Shown: positions 60,564 to 64,000 of the stretch, piece by piece
Layout: each line of letters starts with the position of its first letter
Position numbering within the stretch: the stretch's first letter is position 1
Notes under the pieces: generated by a model
Told to the model about the DNA's origin: nothing
The model's database searches: none
What the model saw: the letters and a program-made list of their open reading frames with translations, nothing else
NCBI GenBank assembly: GCA_902806575.1
Contig: CADCXD010000007.1
Location: forward strand, 434,001-498,000
DNA: 64,000 bases
Source of the DNA: Jackrogersella multiformis
Lineage: Eukaryota; Ascomycota; Sordariomycetes; Xylariales; Hypoxylaceae
Direction: 5' to 3'
Translations under genes and position numbers: made by a program

Positions 60564-62250
60564 AAGCTAACCAGGTCATCTTAGCCCCCGGAATGGACTG
60601 ATTCCGACGTTTGCATGCGGTGTCGCACCCCGTTTACCTTCACGAACCGCAAGCATCATTGCCGTAACTGCGGTAACTGTTTCGATCAACAGTGCTCTGC
60701 CAAGACGCTTCCTTTACCACATCTGGGCATCTTACAGCCCGTGCGAGTTGATGATGGTTGCTACGCCAAATTAACAGATAGGTCCAATAAAAGCGGCTTT
60801 GGCAGACCAGAGCACTCTCCCACGAGTCCATCATTTCCGCACAAGAATCGTAGTTCGGCTGTCATGCAGCCTCGGAATGCCCGAGTTGATGACGCCTTTG
60901 ATGAAGATCTCAAGAAAGCTTTGGCGATGAGTCTAGAGGAAGTTCAGGGACATTCGAAAGGCTATGTTCCCCCTACAGATAATACCCCTCTAGCTTCACA
61001 TGCAGAGGTTAATGGCCATTCCCCGACAGCATCAGGGGCGCCTGAAGAAGAGGACGAAGATCTCAAGGCCGCCATTGCGGCATCTTTAGCAGATATGGAA
61101 GAACAAAAGCAGAAGCATTCCGCAGCCTTGAAGCAGCAAACGAACAAGGCCGAAAGCGCGTCGATTGGTTCGTTTGCGCTACCAAAGAATGACTACGAAC
61201 TTACCCCAGTCGAAGCCGAAAACATAAACCTCTTTTCAACATTAGTTGATAGATTGCAGACACAGCCCCCCGGTACGATCCTGAGGGAACCACAGATTCA
61301 GGAGCTCTATGACTCGATCGGGACGTTGCGCCCCAAGTTAGCGCGAACATACGGTGAAACGATGAGCAAGCATGGCAAGTTATACCTACGGTTCGAGACC
61401 CAGGCGTAGATCTCTTGCTAACCCAACTACAGATACGCTTCTCGATTTACATGCCAAACTATCCACTGTTGTTCGATATTATGATAGGATGCTGGAGGAA
61501 CGCCTCTCGAAAGCTTATAGCCAGCATAGCATCAGTGGCTACAGCCTGCCCAACGCTGGGCAACAGTCAGGTCCATATCCTCCAATGGAGTCGGCCGCAG
61601 CTAGAAGTTCCACATCGGCAGAAAATTTCTACACGGGCGAGCAGCTTCCAGATCCCAGCAGAACGCCTGTAGGTCCTCAATACGTCCAGCATATTCCACA
61701 AGGCCCGCAGCAGCAATTGCAAGGTTACGATAAGCGAGCTTCGGTGACAATGCCCTCAAGTAACCAATATCTCCACCATCCAGTCCAGAGTCCTCTTAAC
61801 AGAACCACCGAGTCAGCCGGGACCTCGGTGGCGGACCCCAATGCCGCCTATTATTATAACAATACACAATCGAGTAATGACCGCACCATGTCGACTGTTC
61901 CTGTAGAAGCGACACCTTCGCCATATCCAAATCTTCAGCACACGTTGAATTATACAGGGCAGTCTGTCCCTCCGACGCCTACCTCAGTTCCTACACAACC
62001 ATCTCAACCTCCACAAGAGTATCAACCGCCTAATCACCAAACGCAACAGCCCTATTGGCAGCAGCAGCAGCAGCAGCAACAACCACAACCACAACAACTA
62101 CTACAGCAACCACATCATGCAGATCAGGCGAGCCAGGGGTATCAACCGACCGGCGCGGGATACTCCAGATATACGCAGGATTCATTTCCTGCTGCTCCTC
62201 AGCATGCGCCTCAACAACCTATGATAGAGGAAAGTTTGATTGATCTATAG
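59830..62250 (+). CDS. VPS27: ESCRT-0 subunit Vps27 (VHS, FYVE, UIM)
   Basis: Sorts ubiquitinated cargo into multivesicular bodies and recruits ESCRT-I. Exons 59830-59906, 59973-60105, 60205-60489, 60585-61374 and 61433-62250 encode 700 residues. The VHS domain is at about 10-150 (LDEQIEKATGSSLEDIPLNL, LTDTCVKNGGSHFLLEIASR). The FYVE finger is at about 168-225 (WTDSDVCMRCRTPFTF, RKHHCRNCG, then PVRVDDGC). Two ubiquitin-interacting motifs follow, near 272-286 (EDLKKALAMSLEEV) and 322-336 (EDLKAAIAASLADM). Then comes a helical core, DTLLDLHAKLSTVVRYYDRM, which binds Hse1 in yeast. The C-terminus is Gln/Pro-rich with an eight-Gln run and ends IEESLIDL, a clathrin-box-like motif (LIDL). Intron 4 must be a GC-AG intron to join the frames; intron 3 contains a CT run. 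Both ATGs at 59830 and 59833 are possible starts. Confidence 0.96.
60532..60554 (+). repeat. (CT)n microsatellite in VPS27 intron 3
   Basis: About eleven CT units just before the branch point and acceptor, where they may serve as an unusually long polypyrimidine tract. Confidence 0.85.
61375..61432 (+). other. GC-AG intron in VPS27
   Basis: Donor G|GCAAGT, CTAAC branch point (61418-61422) and CTACAG acceptor, 58 nt. It joins TMSKH to DTLLDLHAKL in the correct phase. No GT donor nearby gives the conserved junction. Confidence 0.8.
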
Positions 62251-62934
62251 GATTAGGTAGGCTGGTTACAACGGAGAGAGGTCTCTACACTAGGGAATGG
62301 ATGTGGATGGATGGGGCGAGATTAATAGTATTCCCAATTCGTCGTCCAATGAAGATTCAACCATCATAGGCAAACCAATTCTCCAATGACGAGGTAACGT
62401 CCGTCGACAACCGTCGTTATCGGCCCGGCTAGTTGATCAACTCCCTCGTAACAAGCCAAAGTTGCCATCCGTATTAGAACGTAGAGCAACTGCGGCGTAT
62501 GCTTGAGTGATAGTTGCCTAGGTACCTAATATAAAGATAGAGATAAAGAAAGGAACCTTAAGCAATGGAAACCATTAAATGATGAATGCGGTAGTGCTAA
62601 TCTTCCAAGGATGGGTGATAAAAAACCTTAGGGCCTAGGGACGTAAATACGCTAGACACTTTAGTGGTATGGTATTACGTCATATTTCGGAGTATGTACC
62701 TAGGTACGTATCCAAACGCGAACCCCTCCTGATGCCTCCTGCCCCTCTATGCAGTCTACGGGTACCTCTTACAGATCTTCACCCGGGCATCAACCCTTTT
62801 AGATAAATCTAGTTTCGTTATCTTAATCTTTTTTTCTACCCTCATGAGAGAACATCCATAAAGATTACCGCGGCTATCGAGGTGCAACAATCCTTCTCTT
62901 CAAATCTTGTTGTCCCGCCTGGCCGACCGACACA
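62251..62934. other. Intergenic, VPS27 3' flank and HBS1 promoter side
   Basis: About 680 bases between tandem genes. TACCTAGGTA elements are at about 62516-62528 and 62696-62706; a T- and C-rich stretch precedes the HBS1 start. No gene recognised. Confidence 0.55.
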
Positions 62935-64000
62935 ATGTCCCGCCACCAAGCATACCGTAATTATGATTACGAGAATGACATTGACGAATACGAAGGGGAT
63001 GGATTCTCAGATGATGAGGAGCTAAGTCCAGAAGATCGAGGTACGTGCCTAACCTAGTGCCTGGTGCCTGGTGCCTGGTGCCTTTTAGATGTCCTCGTCT
63101 AGCCGTTGAGCTCTGCTAATCTTGTTTAAATAAAGCCCAGATGGACACTGGCACTGCCCAAATTCGAGCCGCACTCGGGACTGAATCAACCAAGGTCACA
63201 ACTCAGCAAATACAAGAAGCACTATGGCATTATTACTATGACGTCGATAAATCCATAGCTTATTTGATGACTAAGTTCATTGCGCATTCAAACAAGAAGC
63301 AAGGGCCAGGTAGGTACACATTATCTTATTCCGCTGTCTTCATACACAAAACAACACGCGCGCGGACGTAATAGTCTCGGGACCGCAGCATCTCATGGTT
63401 ATAGGTGCGTCTCAAGTGTGCCTATATCAGATATATAGCTTAGGCTGGTAGCTGATATTGGCCAACGTAGCTGGTAAAGACAAAATATCCTCACAACACG
63501 TCTCATTCGCCGATTTCTTCAACGACATGCCATGGTTAAACATCCCAAAGGAGCGAGCAACTGTATTCATCAAGCCACCACGCATTCCCAACGGGCTGTT
63601 GGGAGGCGCGAGTACGACCGGAAAGATGTCGAAACTTCAGGCACTTGCTGCCGCCCGCAAGAAAAAGGCAGACAATCAGAAATCGGAGGAGAAACAACTT
63701 CATGAAGCAACCCAGAGGCTGGGCAGCCTCTCCGCCACTCTCGGACAAGCCGAGTCTGCCAAGGAGAATGTCCGGCCGGAGAACGTAGTTCCTAGAGAAA
63801 CTACGGGCTTTGCAAGAATCAGCGTAACTGGTTGTTCCCAGGTGTTTGAATCCGGAAACGCGAAGGTTGGAGATGACCAGATTCAAAGCCAACTTGACAC
63901 AGCTACGGATAAACCAGCCCGCCAGTCCGCCCCTGCTATCCCTCCATCGATAGCCGAACCATTTGAGACTGCTATGCCATCCCCCTTTGCCCAGGCCCTC
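62935..64000 (+). CDS. HBS1: Hbs1 ribosome-rescue GTPase, 5' part only (runs off window)
   Basis: N-terminal part of the eRF3-like GTPase that works with Dom34 to split stalled ribosomes. Exons visible: 62935-63040, 63136-63309 and 63471 to beyond 64000 (introns 95 and 161 nt). The N-terminal Hbs1 domain is clear: the acidic start NYDYENDIDEYEGDGFSDDE, then TTQQIQEALWHYYYDVDKSI and AYLMTKF. After it comes FADFFNDMPWLNIPKERATV, a conserved bridge, and SKLQALAAARKKKADNQKS, typical of fungal Hbs1. The GTPase domain lies outside the window, so the assignment rests on these N-terminal features. The 161-nt second intron is the longest in the window and could hide a small exon. It is transcribed in tandem with VPS27. 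Confidence 0.88.
63056..63082 (+). repeat. 7-bp tandem repeat in HBS1 intron 1
   Basis: Four copies of GTGCCTG (last one partial) in the first intron of HBS1. Confidence 0.85.

Noticed and set aside
1..64000. tRNA and 5S rRNA genes
   Set aside because: I looked for T-loop (GGTTCRA) and 5S-like internal promoter boxes by eye and found no convincing cloverleaf or 5S match; a covariance-model scan would settle it.

Overview
This window looks like chromosomal DNA of a filamentous ascomycete (Pezizomycotina, most likely a sordariomycete; the class is my inference). The reasons are eukaryotic housekeeping genes broken by short introns (about 43-160 nt, GT-AG with CTAAC/CTAAT-type branch points), gene gaps of 0.4-8 kb, no operons, and protein families typical of this group. 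I see no bacterial, viral or plasmid features, no CRISPR array, and no rRNA or tRNA gene that I could recognise. Exon coordinates were worked out by hand from splice signals, reading phase and family conservation. They are models, not transcript evidence.

Left part (1-17.2 kb): the 3' end of a Trf4/PAPD5-type poly(A) polymerase gene, an MFS hexose transporter with six introns, a small six-cysteine secreted protein, an F-box protein, a wax-synthase-like membrane acyltransferase, an ankyrin-repeat relic and a Pho85-type (PCL) cyclin. Gaps here are long and dotted with the palindromic motif TACCTAGGTA. An 8-kb stretch without a recognisable gene (17.2-25.3 kb) follows the cyclin's 5' side.

Middle part (25.3-43.5 kb): a Ysc84/Lsb3-type SH3 actin-patch protein, an Sft1-type Golgi SNARE, an Age2-type ArfGAP, a methionine-R-sulfoxide reductase, a small unknown basic protein, a J-domain protein, a secreted histidine acid phosphatase (phytase/MINPP superfamily) and the pre-60S factor Rei1.

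Right part (43.5-64 kb): a HECT ubiquitin ligase with an AZUL zinc finger, CCT5 of the TRiC chaperonin, a Faa1-type long-chain acyl-CoA synthetase, a Doa4/USP8-type deubiquitinase, the ESCRT-0 subunit Vps27, and the 5' end of HBS1 (cut by the window edge).

The genes are mostly independent housekeeping units. One real functional link is visible: the Doa4-like deubiquitinase and Vps27, which act at opposite ends of the ubiquitin-dependent multivesicular-body pathway, are head-to-head neighbours. The region is otherwise rich in membrane-traffic and ubiquitin genes. I did not find a convincing undescribed system. The best leads are the secreted six-cysteine protein, the small basic ORF with a -1 frame continuation, the GC-AG intron of VPS27, and the dispersed TACCTAGGTA family.
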